DNA of 47,905 bases. It comes from Paludibacteraceae bacterium. GTDB lineage: Bacteria; Bacteroidota; Bacteroidia; Bacteroidales; Paludibacteraceae. The notes below the pieces were generated by a model. The model did no database searches and was not told where the DNA came from. It worked only from the letters and a program-made list of their open reading frames with translations. The translations under genes and the position numbers were made by a program. Below, in pieces: positions 1-9,500 of this stretch (position 1 is its first letter; every line of letters begins with the position of its first letter). The stretch spans positions 1 through 47,905 of the forward strand of contig JAKSNX010000007.1 in assembly GCA_024405815.1 (NCBI GenBank), in the 5' to 3' direction.

Positions 1-344
1 CATTTGCACGACGTATTGTGGCATACAGGGATAAATTAGGAGGCTATTATGCAAAAGAGCAGTTGATGGAGGTGTATGGATTCACTGCAGAACTTTATGA
101 AAAGGTAAAAAACCAAATAAAGGTTAATCCGGCACTAATAAAAAAGATTGATGTTAATGCCTACGACATCGGGTATCTTAAGAGGCATCCGTATATATCA
201 TATTATGAGGCTAAAGCCATAGTGGATTACCGAAATTCCAAGAAGACACACCACATAGACTCAATAGAGGAGTTAAGAAACCTTCCTGACTTGAAACAGA
301 ACTTTGAAATAATCAGGCTTTATATAATGGTGGTGGAGAAATAG
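1..344 (+). CDS. Helix-hairpin-helix (ComEA-like) DNA-binding protein, 3' part
   Basis: This is the C-terminal part of a gene that begins before the window. The reading frame is open from base 3, and the residues before the GTG at 18 (FARRIV, running into AYRDKLGGYYAKEQL) already form the typical helix-hairpin-helix pattern, so 18 is not the start. Two related motifs are visible: one around YRDKLGGYYAKEQLMEVYGF, and a second around LKRHPYISYYEAKAIVDYRN with the 'RHPYI..EA..I..YR' signature. These domains bind DNA without sequence specificity. In Bacteroidales they occur in small proteins of unknown role, some with an N-terminal membrane or signal segment, which cannot be judged here. The gene converges on the OmpA/PD40 gene with only 7 bases between the stop codons. 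Family assignment is firm; cellular role is not known. Confidence 0.8.
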   Translation, partial: FARRIVAYRDKLGGYYAKEQLMEVYGFTAELYEKVKNQIKVNPALIKKIDVNAYDIGYLKRHPYISYYEAKAIVDYRNSKKTHHIDSIEELRNLPDLKQNFEIIRLYIMVVEK

Positions 345-351
345 TCAAATG

Positions 352-1962
352 CTATTTCAGCTCAATTTGAATTCTTCTGTTAAGTTCGTTATCGGTACTA
401 GAGATAGGCTTAGATGACCCATATCCTACGGTGGTGATACGTGATGAGTCTATACCATGTGCAATAAGATATGCAGCCACACTATCTGCACGAGCTTTTG
501 ACAGTTTCATATTATGTTCAAAAGTACCGGTTTCATCGGTATGTCCGCTTATTGTTACAGAGTAGCGGGCGTGAACTTTAAGGTATTCTACAAATAAGTC
601 TAAATATGAGTAAGAGGCAGCGGTAACTTCACTTTTGTCTATATCAAAATAGATATTATCCAAAACAAAATCAGAGCCTTTCTCTTCAAGACCAGAACCA
701 CTTCTATGCTCAGGTGTCAGGGCTATACGTACAATACGCTTGTTTTCCCAAAATTTACCGTCAGCCAAACGGTTACAAGACATGTAGCCATTCTCTCCAT
801 TTACATCAACAATAAAACCAAACTCATCTCTGTAAGTGTTAATGGGGTATCCTATATTTTGAGCCTTTTGCCAAGTTCCGTCTGATGAACGTTTGCTGAA
901 AAATATATCAAGGCCTCCCATACCACCCCTTCCGTCAGATGAGAAATATAGAATATTGTTATACGGATTGATGAATGGAGATATCTCATCATATTCAGTG
1001 TTAATCTCAGACCCCAGACGTTTTACATTACTGAAATCAAGGCTGCCGTCTTTGTTGTAGGAGACAGAGCATGAGTATATATCCTTGTCTGTTGCACCAG
1101 AACGTGAATTTTTAGGTTTGTTATCATCAACAGCAGAGAAATAGAGAGTAGAGCCGTCTGCACTGATACTTGGTGTACTTTGCCAACTGAATCTATTAAG
1201 TTCACCGCCACCACGTATAGGTTTGCTCCATTTACCATTTCTATTTATAGAGTAATCAATCTCACAACCCCCACTTCCATGTTGGTTACATGAGGTAAAA
1301 AACATATATTTTCCGTCTGAGGTTATGCAACATGCACCTTCGTTCTCATTGCTGCGGATTTCACCCAGTAAAGGGCGTACAGGAATCCATCCTTTATCTG
1401 AATTGACGCTATAGAAAATATCTTCCTGTATATCCATGCTTTTTGGGTGGAAAGTGCTTTTCCCCACAACTACAGTGGTGTAGAATCTTTTTTTATCGTT
1501 GTCAATAAAAGGCCAAATATTGTCGTATGGGGTGTTTATGCTATCTCCCATATACTCAATAGTTGCGTTTACAGGGTGTTGCTTCAGATATTTTGCAGCT
1601 TTGCAGTTTTCAAGGGCTTTCCTTATAGGTTTTGTCTGTTTCATACCGTTAAGCAGTTCAAGACTTTCGTCATAGCGTCCTGCGTCAAACAGTGCAATGG
1701 CAAGACGATATTTGATTAAATCAGGATTGTCCATATTCTTTACCGACATACCCTTTTTCAGTAGTTCAATCCTCTTGTCTGTCAGGTCAAAATCATTGTA
1801 ATAGAAATCCAGTTGCTCATACCATACGCTGTGTTTTTTCTCTTTTGCCACTTTTTTTTCAAGCATCGCTCTCATTGCTTCTGTATCTCCTGCCATATCT
1901 GATGCCGCCATCAGATAAAGAGGCACAAGCAGCATAACTACTATAACGATGCTGTTTCTCAT
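352..1962 (-). CDS. OmpA-family protein with TPR-like segment and PD40 beta-propeller (PorE-like)
   Basis: An exported, peptidoglycan-binding envelope protein of 536 residues. Residues 1-20 form a signal peptide with no lipobox cysteine. Residues about 25-120 look like TPR helices (for example IALFDAGRYDESLELL). Residues about 150-410 contain repeated PD40 propeller blades (such as INPYNNILYFSSDGRGG). Residues about 430-536 form an OmpA C-terminal domain with YFDIDKSEV, SGHTDETG and NRRIQI, which binds diaminopimelate peptidoglycan. The order TPR, propeller, OmpA resembles PorE of the type IX secretion system, but PorE is a lipoprotein and carries a carboxypeptidase-regulatory-like domain that I do not see here. 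The start ATG shares one base with the plsC stop (TAATG), so the two are translationally coupled. The PorE link is an inference. Confidence 0.85.
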   Translation of the reverse strand: MRNSIVIVVMLLVPLYLMAASDMAGDTEAMRAMLEKKVAKEKKHSVWYEQLDFYYNDFDLTDKRIELLKKGMSVKNMDNPDLIKYRLAIALFDAGRYDESLELLNGMKQTKPIRKALENCKAAKYLKQHPVNATIEYMGDSINTPYDNIWPFIDNDKKRFYTTVVVGKSTFHPKSMDIQEDIFYSVNSDKGWIPVRPLLGEIRSNENEGACCITSDGKYMFFTSCNQHGSGGCEIDYSINRNGKWSKPIRGGGELNRFSWQSTPSISADGSTLYFSAVDDNKPKNSRSGATDKDIYSCSVSYNKDGSLDFSNVKRLGSEINTEYDEISPFINPYNNILYFSSDGRGGMGGLDIFFSKRSSDGTWQKAQNIGYPINTYRDEFGFIVDVNGENGYMSCNRLADGKFWENKRIVRIALTPEHRSGSGLEEKGSDFVLDNIYFDIDKSEVTAASYSYLDLFVEYLKVHARYSVTISGHTDETGTFEHNMKLSKARADSVAAYLIAHGIDSSRITTVGYGSSKPISSTDNELNRRIQIELK

Positions 1963-2699
1963 TACAAACTGTTATTTGTTACTTCAACTATTTGTTCGCG
2001 GATTTTTTCAACTTGAACAATGAAATCATCGTGGTCTGATGAGTAAAATTCAAGTGAGGGCAGAAAAGATATTTTCAGTGGTCCTGGAGTTGGATAGAAT
2101 CTTGTTTTAGGCATTACGTTGAAGCCACCTTGCAGGCATACCGGAATTATTGGCAGTTCCATTGATTGAGCTATCTCAAATGCACCTCTTTTAAATTTTC
2201 CTACCATTCCATCGGGAGTTCTTGTGCCTTCTGGAAAAATGACAAGACTAGTGCCTCCGCTAAAAATCTCTTTAGCCTCCTGTAGCGTTTTAAACGCTTC
2301 TCTTCCCTTTTTGCGGTTAATGAAAAGGAACCCGGCTGACTTGCAAGCCCATCCGATAAAAGGTATATTCTCCAACTCCTTTTTCATTATCCATTTAAAG
2401 TTCACCCCTATATAACCGTATATTACAAATACGTCGTATATACTTGTATGGTTTGAAGCAAAAATATAGGATTGTCCCTTTTTAATATTCTCCTTGCCTT
2501 CAACCGTTACAGGACAGAATGATAGGAAGCAGATAAGTTTTGACCAAAACATTCCCGGATAATAGCCCCATATATTGTTATTGCCTATTGCACACCCAAT
2601 TATAGTTGTAGTTGCACAGATAATTGTAGTAAAAATGCCAACCGGTATAAGGAAGAATATAAGGTAGGCAAACCATAATATTTTAATGAATGGATTCAT
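1962..2699 (-). CDS. plsC: 1-acyl-sn-glycerol-3-phosphate acyltransferase
   Basis: This enzyme transfers an acyl chain to the sn-2 position of lysophosphatidic acid to make phosphatidic acid, the second acylation of phospholipid synthesis, at the inner face of the cytoplasmic membrane. The protein has 245 residues, normal for the family. The catalytic HX4D motif is NHTSIYD at residues 83-89 (His84, Asp89), and the glycerol-phosphate-binding motif is FPEGTR at 155-160. The first 35 residues contain hydrophobic segments that anchor it to the membrane. It starts divergently from rpoN across a 67-base gap and is followed directly by the OmpA/PD40 gene, whose start overlaps the plsC stop by one base. 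Members of this family can also acylate ornithine or other lipids; the motifs do not separate those substrates. Confidence 0.9.
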   Translation of the reverse strand: MNPFIKILWFAYLIFFLIPVGIFTTIICATTTIIGCAIGNNNIWGYYPGMFWSKLICFLSFCPVTVEGKENIKKGQSYIFASNHTSIYDVFVIYGYIGVNFKWIMKKELENIPFIGWACKSAGFLFINRKKGREAFKTLQEAKEIFSGGTSLVIFPEGTRTPDGMVGKFKRGAFEIAQSMELPIIPVCLQGGFNVMPKTRFYPTPGPLKISFLPSLEFYSSDHDDFIVQVEKIREQIVEVTNNSL

Positions 2700-2718
2700 T
2701 TTCTTACATTAGAAAGTA

Positions 2719-2747
2719 CAAATTTAGTGATTTTTTATTTATTTTTG
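2719..2747. promoter_or_regulatory. Divergent plsC / rpoN promoter region
   Basis: Two Bacteroidetes -7 elements of the form TAnnTTTG lie in the 67-base gap. TATTTTTG at 2740-2747 on the plus strand sits 19 bases before the rpoN ATG. TAAATTTG at 2719-2726 on the minus strand sits 19 bases before the plsC ATG, with an ATTG as a possible -33 element at 2748-2751 (21-base spacer). The rpoN -33 element is not clear. Assignment rests on consensus match only. Confidence 0.5.
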
Positions 2748-2766
2748 CAATAATATTGCTTGTAAT

Positions 2767-4224
2767 ATGTCATTAAAGGAGCAAACTACACTAAAACAGC
2801 AGCAAAAATTGTCTCCATCGCAGATATTGGTGGCAAATCTTTTGGAATCTCCACTTCTTGAACTTGAGGATAAAATCAAGACTGAGGTGGAGGAAAATCC
2901 TGCACTTGAAGAGTTTTTGCCTCAAAATAACACGGTGGAAGAAGAGAATGAGCGTACTGAAGATTTTTACAAAGATGAAGATGATGGCAATGAACAATCC
3001 AACGAAGGTGCTAATGACTTTGAATCTTACGATGAAATGGAAGATTTTGATACATCGTTCAGTTTCGGGGGCAGTGCAGATATACCTAATGACTATAATC
3101 AGGCATACGCAGAGGACCAGAGTTTTACGGAGTATCTCTCTTCACAACTTGCACCTCTGGCACAAAACAGACTTCAGCGTCAATTAGGAGATTTTATAAT
3201 AGGTTCGCTTGATGATGACGGATATCTTAAAGCCGATATCGCAAAACTAACAGATTCCATTAACATACATTACTCGTTAGGAATAACAGAGGCTGATATG
3301 TATGATGCACTGCTTTTGGTTCAGAAGTTGGAGCCGGCAGGTGTTGGAGCCAGAACATTAAGGGAGTGCCTAAGACTGCAGGCGGAGAGGGCAATGACAG
3401 AGAATGATGGTGATAATGAGATTGCACAGGTTGCTGTAGATGTGTTGGATGAGTTTTTTGACGATTTTACCGCTAAAAAATACTCATATATCCAGAAAAG
3501 GTTACGAGTTGATGATAATCTTTTTAATGAGGCAGTGGATTTTATAAAAAAACTGAATCCCTATCCTTGTAATGCATTCACGGAGGCAAAGTATATGAAG
3601 GCACATGATGCAGTAACTCCTGATTTTTATTATGACAGCGAGTCAGACGTGCTAACTATTAACAACGGGAATATCCCAAAATTGAGTGTCAGCAAAGAGT
3701 ATGACAAGATGCTCAAGACATATAATGATAGGGAGACCTCCGCTTTTGTAAAACAGAAAATTGACAGTGCCAATCAGTTAATAGAGGCAATAGAGCAGAG
3801 AAGTCAGATTTTGAGTCGTGTTATGACCTCTATTATCAAGGCACAGAAAGAGTTCTTTATGCATGGAGATGATGCTTATTTAAAGCCGTTAACTATGCAG
3901 AATATTGCTGATTTGGCTAACTGTGATGTCTCTACTGTATCAAGGGCGGCTAATAAAAAATATATACAGACTGATTTTGGCATATTCAGTCTTCGTCATT
4001 TCTTTTCTGAGGGTATAGCCACCGATACAGGAGAAGAGATTTCAAGTAAAGAGATAAAATCCATAATACGCTCACTGATAGAAAACGAGGATAAGTCATC
4101 ACCACTTACAGATGATGCTCTATGCGAGAAACTGAATGAGAACGGTTATAGAATAGCACGCCGTACCGTAGCCAAATACAGAGAGGCATTAAGGTTCCCC
4201 ACTGCCAGGCTCAGAAAGAGTTGA
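2767..4224 (+). CDS. rpoN: RNA polymerase sigma-54 factor
   Basis: The alternative sigma factor that directs RNA polymerase to -24/-12 promoters and needs an AAA+ activator to open them. The 485-residue protein has all three regions: a glutamine- and leucine-rich Region I at residues 1-50 (TTLKQQQKLSPSQ, ESPLLELEDKI) that contacts the activator; an acidic Region II at about 50-105; and a core-binding and DNA-binding Region III. The RpoN box ARRTVAKYRE, which reads the -24 element, is intact at 464-473. Twelve residues follow it, and the last 36 bases of the gene run antisense into the 3' end of pbpC. No sigma-54 activator is encoded in this window, so its regulon cannot be inferred. The start ATG is 19 bases downstream of a consensus -7 element. 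Confidence 0.95.
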   Translation: MSLKEQTTLKQQQKLSPSQILVANLLESPLLELEDKIKTEVEENPALEEFLPQNNTVEEENERTEDFYKDEDDGNEQSNEGANDFESYDEMEDFDTSFSFGGSADIPNDYNQAYAEDQSFTEYLSSQLAPLAQNRLQRQLGDFIIGSLDDDGYLKADIAKLTDSINIHYSLGITEADMYDALLLVQKLEPAGVGARTLRECLRLQAERAMTENDGDNEIAQVAVDVLDEFFDDFTAKKYSYIQKRLRVDDNLFNEAVDFIKKLNPYPCNAFTEAKYMKAHDAVTPDFYYDSESDVLTINNGNIPKLSVSKEYDKMLKTYNDRETSAFVKQKIDSANQLIEAIEQRSQILSRVMTSIIKAQKEFFMHGDDAYLKPLTMQNIADLANCDVSTVSRAANKKYIQTDFGIFSLRHFFSEGIATDTGEEISSKEIKSIIRSLIENEDKSSPLTDDALCEKLNENGYRIARRTVAKYREALRFPTARLRKS

Positions 4225-6513
4225 GTCAATGCAATTTATGGAGATAACTTTGGTTCTTCCCTCATCATCCACTACAGTTATTTTATGTTTCCCCTTTGAA
4301 GGTTTTACTGCCATATTGTGAATGTTTTGCGTTGAACCTAAGAATTCATCATCAAGGTGCCAATAAAGGGTTGCATCGGGGTTAGTATGAGTGGCTTGGC
4401 ATATAACAGACTGAACCTCACCCTTAAAGTTTTTAGGCAAATAAATTATGGTGCCATCTACTGGATAGATTATATCTAATGGTTTGCTTTCATAATCTGC
4501 ACAACCAGGCATAAAGGGCGGCAAAGGTCTGTAGTTAGTATGGATTTTATTATAATAGTACTCTTGAGCAGGTGAGAGTACAAACCATGATTCGCTGACC
4601 ATGTCTTTAACATTATAACAGGAGCTGTTTACACGGAAAGCTCTGTCGGCTGACAGATGCACTTGTTTATGGTAAGGGCAAATTTTTGAGTTAATACCAT
4701 TACGTGGAATAGGAATGGTGTCAATTTCAGTGCAATATATTCCCGCTTTGTACCCCGATGTTCTGCATACAGCATCGTCAGTCATATCTGAGTACGGAAT
4801 CTCAAACCATGTTTCTGAGGGTAGCCAAGAGAAAACCTGAAACAATATGGGTGCGGCATACCCTACACCTGTAATACCGGCACGCCCCTCTCCTGTGGCA
4901 TTCCCTACCCATACCCCTACAACATAATCAGGAGTAACCCCTACCGCCCAAGCGTCTTTACCTCCATAGCTGGTGCCTGTTTTCCAAGCAATACGTTTCA
5001 TACTGTCAAATTGTTGCCAATCCGCCTCCTCTTCAGGGCGGTTAAGATTGCTCATAGCCTCAAACATCCAGTATATGCCAGACCTTGAAATTCCTGATAC
5101 TCCTTCGCTCCGTACTCCTAAACTCAATTTTCTGTATAACTCGCAAATCTCCAATAATTTAGCTTCGGCACCGCCCAGAATGAGCGAAGCTCCGTAATGG
5201 TCGGCATTTTTGTTCATTGTAGTTATGCCAAGAGAACGCAAAAGTGTGAGAAAACGCTCAATGCCATACTCCGTGAGCATACGCACAAGAGGAACATTCA
5301 ATGAACGAATTATGGCTTCGTCTGCAGGTACCACACCGCTGAAACTCTTGTTAAAATTCTGTGGTGAAAATCCGTTCAAATATAGTGGAGTGTCTGTTAT
5401 TAGTGTTTTAGGCAGAATTATGCCGTCTGATAGCATAGCTGCGTAGAGAATAGGTTTAAGTATGCTTCCTGTACTGCGTGGAGAATTGATAATGTCAACA
5501 TCGTTGCAGAAACGTTTATCTGCTTTATAGGAGGCGTTCCCTATGTATGCCTTAATATCACCACTTTTAACTTCCTGTACCAGTATGGCTATGTTATGTA
5601 CGTTGTTTTTTGCAGTATATTCTAAAGCATAGTGGTTTGCAAGGTTTTGCAGTAGGTTTTGTAAGTTTTGGTTCAATGTTGTTTGGATAGCCTCTCCTCT
5701 ATGTGTTTTTAACATGGTGGATGCAAGATGAGGTGCCATAGAAGGTAGTGGCTCAGGTTTTTCTGGTAAAGGCTCCGCTAATGCCAAAGAGTAATCATCC
5801 TTATCAATGATGCCACGTTCATATAACTTATTGAGCAGTGTATTTCTTTTGTGTAGTAACAAATCTCTGTTTTTAGAAATATGAATCAGAGATGGAGAAT
5901 TAGGCAATACTGCAAGCATAGATGCCTCAGCCCACGTAAGTGTTTCAGACGACCTACCAAAATATCTCCATGATGCCGCTTCTATGCCCACCACATTACC
6001 TCCAAATGGAGCATGTGAGGCGTATAGATTCAATATATCATCTTTTGAATATAGTAATTCTATAAACAAGGCACGATTAAGCTCAATAAATTTACGCCAA
6101 TATGTACGTTCTCTTTTCCCCGATGAAATGCGGGAAATTTGCATAGTGATGGTACTGCCGCCCCTTACTATATAACCTTTTGTAATGTTTGTAATAGCGG
6201 CCTTTATAAGAGATATGGGGTTTATGCCAGGGTGATAGCGGAACCATCTGTCTTCATAATTTATTATTGCTTCTTTGAATTTTTCTGATATGGAGTCAGA
6301 TGGCGGAAATCTCCATTGCCCGTCTGAGGCAATATGGGCGTTCAACAGGGTTCCGTCAGAAGCATAAAGAAGTGTGCTGTAGTTATTGTTGAACAGCATT
6401 TTGGGTGTGGAAATCCACATTATGAATACCCAAAATACAAATAAGCCTACAATGTATCCACAAATTTTAATATATTTGACTTTATTTTCCAAAAGAAATG
6501 TATAACTTTGCAA
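4189..6513 (-). CDS. pbpC: Penicillin-binding protein 1C (bifunctional glycosyltransferase/transpeptidase)
   Basis: A membrane-anchored peptidoglycan synthase that polymerises lipid II and crosslinks strands. The layout is: a transmembrane anchor at residues about 15-35; a GT51 glycosyltransferase domain with catalytic Glu87 in YEDRWFRYHPG and the GGSTITMQ motif at 118-125; a transpeptidase domain with SILK (Ser350, Lys353), SLN (404-406) and KTGTS (511-515); and a C-terminal BiPBP_C domain at about 690-770, the hallmark of PBP1C. It lies back to back with an alpha-2-macroglobulin gene, the same partnership as pbpC-yfhM in Proteobacteria, which points to joint periplasmic defence or repair. 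The start is unresolved: the frame opens with TTG at 6513, another TTG lies at 6492, and the first ATG (6420) lies inside the membrane anchor. The 3' end overlaps rpoN by 36 bases. Confidence 0.92.
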   Translation of the reverse strand: MQSYTFLLENKVKYIKICGYIVGLFVFWVFIMWISTPKMLFNNNYSTLLYASDGTLLNAHIASDGQWRFPPSDSISEKFKEAIINYEDRWFRYHPGINPISLIKAAITNITKGYIVRGGSTITMQISRISSGKRERTYWRKFIELNRALFIELLYSKDDILNLYASHAPFGGNVVGIEAASWRYFGRSSETLTWAEASMLAVLPNSPSLIHISKNRDLLLHKRNTLLNKLYERGIIDKDDYSLALAEPLPEKPEPLPSMAPHLASTMLKTHRGEAIQTTLNQNLQNLLQNLANHYALEYTAKNNVHNIAILVQEVKSGDIKAYIGNASYKADKRFCNDVDIINSPRSTGSILKPILYAAMLSDGIILPKTLITDTPLYLNGFSPQNFNKSFSGVVPADEAIIRSLNVPLVRMLTEYGIERFLTLLRSLGITTMNKNADHYGASLILGGAEAKLLEICELYRKLSLGVRSEGVSGISRSGIYWMFEAMSNLNRPEEEADWQQFDSMKRIAWKTGTSYGGKDAWAVGVTPDYVVGVWVGNATGEGRAGITGVGYAAPILFQVFSWLPSETWFEIPYSDMTDDAVCRTSGYKAGIYCTEIDTIPIPRNGINSKICPYHKQVHLSADRAFRVNSSCYNVKDMVSESWFVLSPAQEYYYNKIHTNYRPLPPFMPGCADYESKPLDIIYPVDGTIIYLPKNFKGEVQSVICQATHTNPDATLYWHLDDEFLGSTQNIHNMAVKPSKGKHKITVVDDEGRTKVISINCIDSTLSEPGSGEP

Positions 6514-6548
6514 AATACAAATTTATAAAATTTTATGAAGAAAACAAC
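6481..6548. promoter_or_regulatory. Overlapping face-to-face promoters for pbpC and the alpha-2-macroglobulin gene
   Basis: On the plus strand TAACTTTG (6503-6510) is a perfect -7 element, with a weak -33 (TTTA, 6481-6484, 18-base spacer), giving a start near 6514-6517 for the alpha-2-macroglobulin gene at 6535. On the minus strand TAAATTTG (6518-6525) is also perfect, with a partial -33 (GTTG, 6545-6548, 19-base spacer), giving a start near 6511-6514 for pbpC. The two footprints cover the same DNA and extend into the coding sequence of both genes. This is consensus matching, not mapped start sites. Confidence 0.5.
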
Positions 6549-9500
6549 TCTCTATTCCCTGTTTTTTTTGTTATCATTATTGGTTTTAGCATCGTGTAGT
6601 AATAATGAGGAGCAGAAATTTCATCCTAACGTTCAATCGTTTACATCGGGTAATGTATCCAGATTTGCACCTATATCCCTCTCTTTTACAGAAGAGATTC
6701 CGTTAGATAAGCAAACTAAGGATTACCTTGATGATAATATAAAGATAAGCCCAAGATGTGATGTGTCATTTACTGTAACAGACAATTATATTGTCACTAT
6801 TCAGCCAAAAGGCGAGTTTAAGCGTGATACGGAGTATAAAGTCAAGGTAAATATGGCTGCTTTCATAGATGGACTTAGCGGAGATTTGGAGGATTTTGTA
6901 TTTAAGTTCAAGACGTTGCCACTACTCTGTAGAGGAACTTTTGGTGACTTGACCATAAATGAGGATAGTGATGAGACTTATGATGTATCATTTACATTGC
7001 TTACCGCAGATAGGGAGAGTGACTCCGATGCTGAGGCTTTGGTACGCTTTTCTGAGGCTCCTGATATTGTGTGGAGCCATAGTGCCAATGGTTGTGCTCA
7101 TACCGCTATTATAAAAGGTATTAAGCCGGGGATAGAAGAGCGTAATTTGACTTGCAAACTTAAAAATGCTGAGAATGAAAAATCAAAACTTAGCAAAAAT
7201 ATTCCAAATATCAATGATTTTGAAGTTTATGATGTGGTAGTGAGAGACGGCAGTGAACATTGTGTCTCAATCTTCTTCACAAAAAAGCTTGATATGAATC
7301 AGGATATTACGGGTCTTGCTTACATTGACGGTAATTCAAATGAACGCATGCAGATAGAGGGTAACTGCATAAAGATTTTTTATGATGAGAAAATAAAGGG
7401 TGAGGTCAACATTTTTGTCAACAAAGGAATAAAAAGTTCCAAGGGACTTGTGTTTGATACAAGTGCTGTGTTCCAAAAAGTTATTGGCAATGTAACCAAG
7501 CCTAAAATCAGTTTTGTATCACAGGGTTCAATAATCCCATTGTCGTCAGAACTTACATTACAGTTCCGCAGTGTCTTCATGCGTGGTGTGGTAGTGAGAA
7601 TAATAGAGGTTCCCGCAATGAATATGGGGCAGTTTCTACAGGTCTCTGACTTGGATTCAGACGGAGAGATACGCAGGGTAGGCAAATTGATAATTCAGAA
7701 GGTGATATTCTTAGATGATGACCCGATGTTGGACCTTACCGTACCGCATATATTCTCGTTAGACCTTAGTAAATTATTCAAGGCAAACAAGGGAAGTATG
7801 TACAGGATAGAGTTAAGTGGATACTCAAAACTTACGGCATATCCCGGTGCAGAATCGCTTATGGCATCAAAGTCTGAGATAAAAGCCTATTTTTCACAAC
7901 ATTTTGCAGAGGAGAAACTAAGCCTTGACGGTAGTGGTTATTACTACTATTTTAGCAACGGCGATAATTATAGGTGGGAAGATTACGCAGACCCTACTAA
8001 AGAGGCCTATTATGAAGAGATGAAGGTTTCAAAGAATGTGGTTGCCACTAATTTGGGGATTATCGCTAAAAATGGTGCGGATAATAACATTATGTTTTGG
8101 GTAAATGACATCGTTGATACTAAAGGTAGGTCAGGTGTTAAAATCAGCGTATATGATTATAGGCACTATCTTATTGCAGAGGGCAGAACCAATGGAGACG
8201 GATATGCGGAACTCACATATAAAGAGGGTTTGCCATATTATGCAGTAGCTATTGACGGCGATGATATATCTTATTTAAGATTAGATGACGGCAGCAGTTT
8301 GTCAATGAGTGATTTTGAAACCGAAGGTCAGAAACTTCAAAAAGGGTTAGGTGGATTTATTTATGGAGATAGAGGTGTATGGAGACCAGGAGATACCTTA
8401 CATTTAGGTTTTATGTTGAGTGATAGGGCGGAAACTTTGCCAAAAAACCACCCTATATCATTAGAGATAAAGAATCCGTTGGGGCAAGTAGTTGCAAGAC
8501 GTATGGTTTCCAGTGGCGAAATGGGTATTTATGCATTTAATATTCCTTTATCGCCAGATGCTCCTACTGGAGCGTGGAGTGCAAAGGTCAATATTGGAGG
8601 TGCTTCATTTACTAAGATTCTAAGGGTTGAGACCATAATGCCTAACCGTTTAAAAATATCTTTGGATTTGGGAAGCGGAATACTAAAAAAAGGTATTACC
8701 AGCAATGGGAAATTACATACTGAATGGTTGAACGGAGCGATGGCACGTAACCTTAAATATGATGTTCAAACTACATTTACCAAATCTGCGGCAGAGTTTA
8801 ACGGATACAAGGATTATTCTTTTGAAAACAAAAGTGTGATGTTCCAGAAAGAGGATAACAGACTTATTACAGGAACAACTGACGAAAAAGGAGATTCAGA
8901 ATTCAAGCTCTCTTTTGAAGGGGTCTCAGTTGCACCGTGTATGCTTACTGCAACTATAACAACTAAGGTTTACGAACCTTCAGGTCAGTTTAGCACCGAT
9001 GTGGAGAGGAAGCAATACTCTCCGTATAACTCTTACGTAGGTATAAATACACCACAAAAAGGTAAGGATTTCTTAGAGACAGACAAGCCACATACAATAA
9101 AGTTTGTAGTGGTGTCTCCTGAGGGCAAGCCATTGGCAAACAAGAGTGTAGAGGTAAAAATATACAAGGTGGATTGGTATTGGTGGTGGAGTGCGGATGA
9201 CTCATATCTTGCCGACTTTACTTCCGACTCTTATTATAAGCCTGTTTTGACTAAGAGTGTTACAACAGACAAAAATGGTAACGCATCGTTTGACTATACT
9301 TGTAGTAAAGTGGATTGGGGTGCGTACTACATATATGCACATGACAGGACATCGGGTCATTCCGCTACAAAAATGGCTTATTTTGATTGGGAAGGTAATC
9401 CTGAACAAAACGGAAAAACAAATGCCGCCACCAGGTTAAATTTCAAACCTGATAAACGTGAGTATAATGTTGGTGATATAATTAAAATCTCTATTCCATC

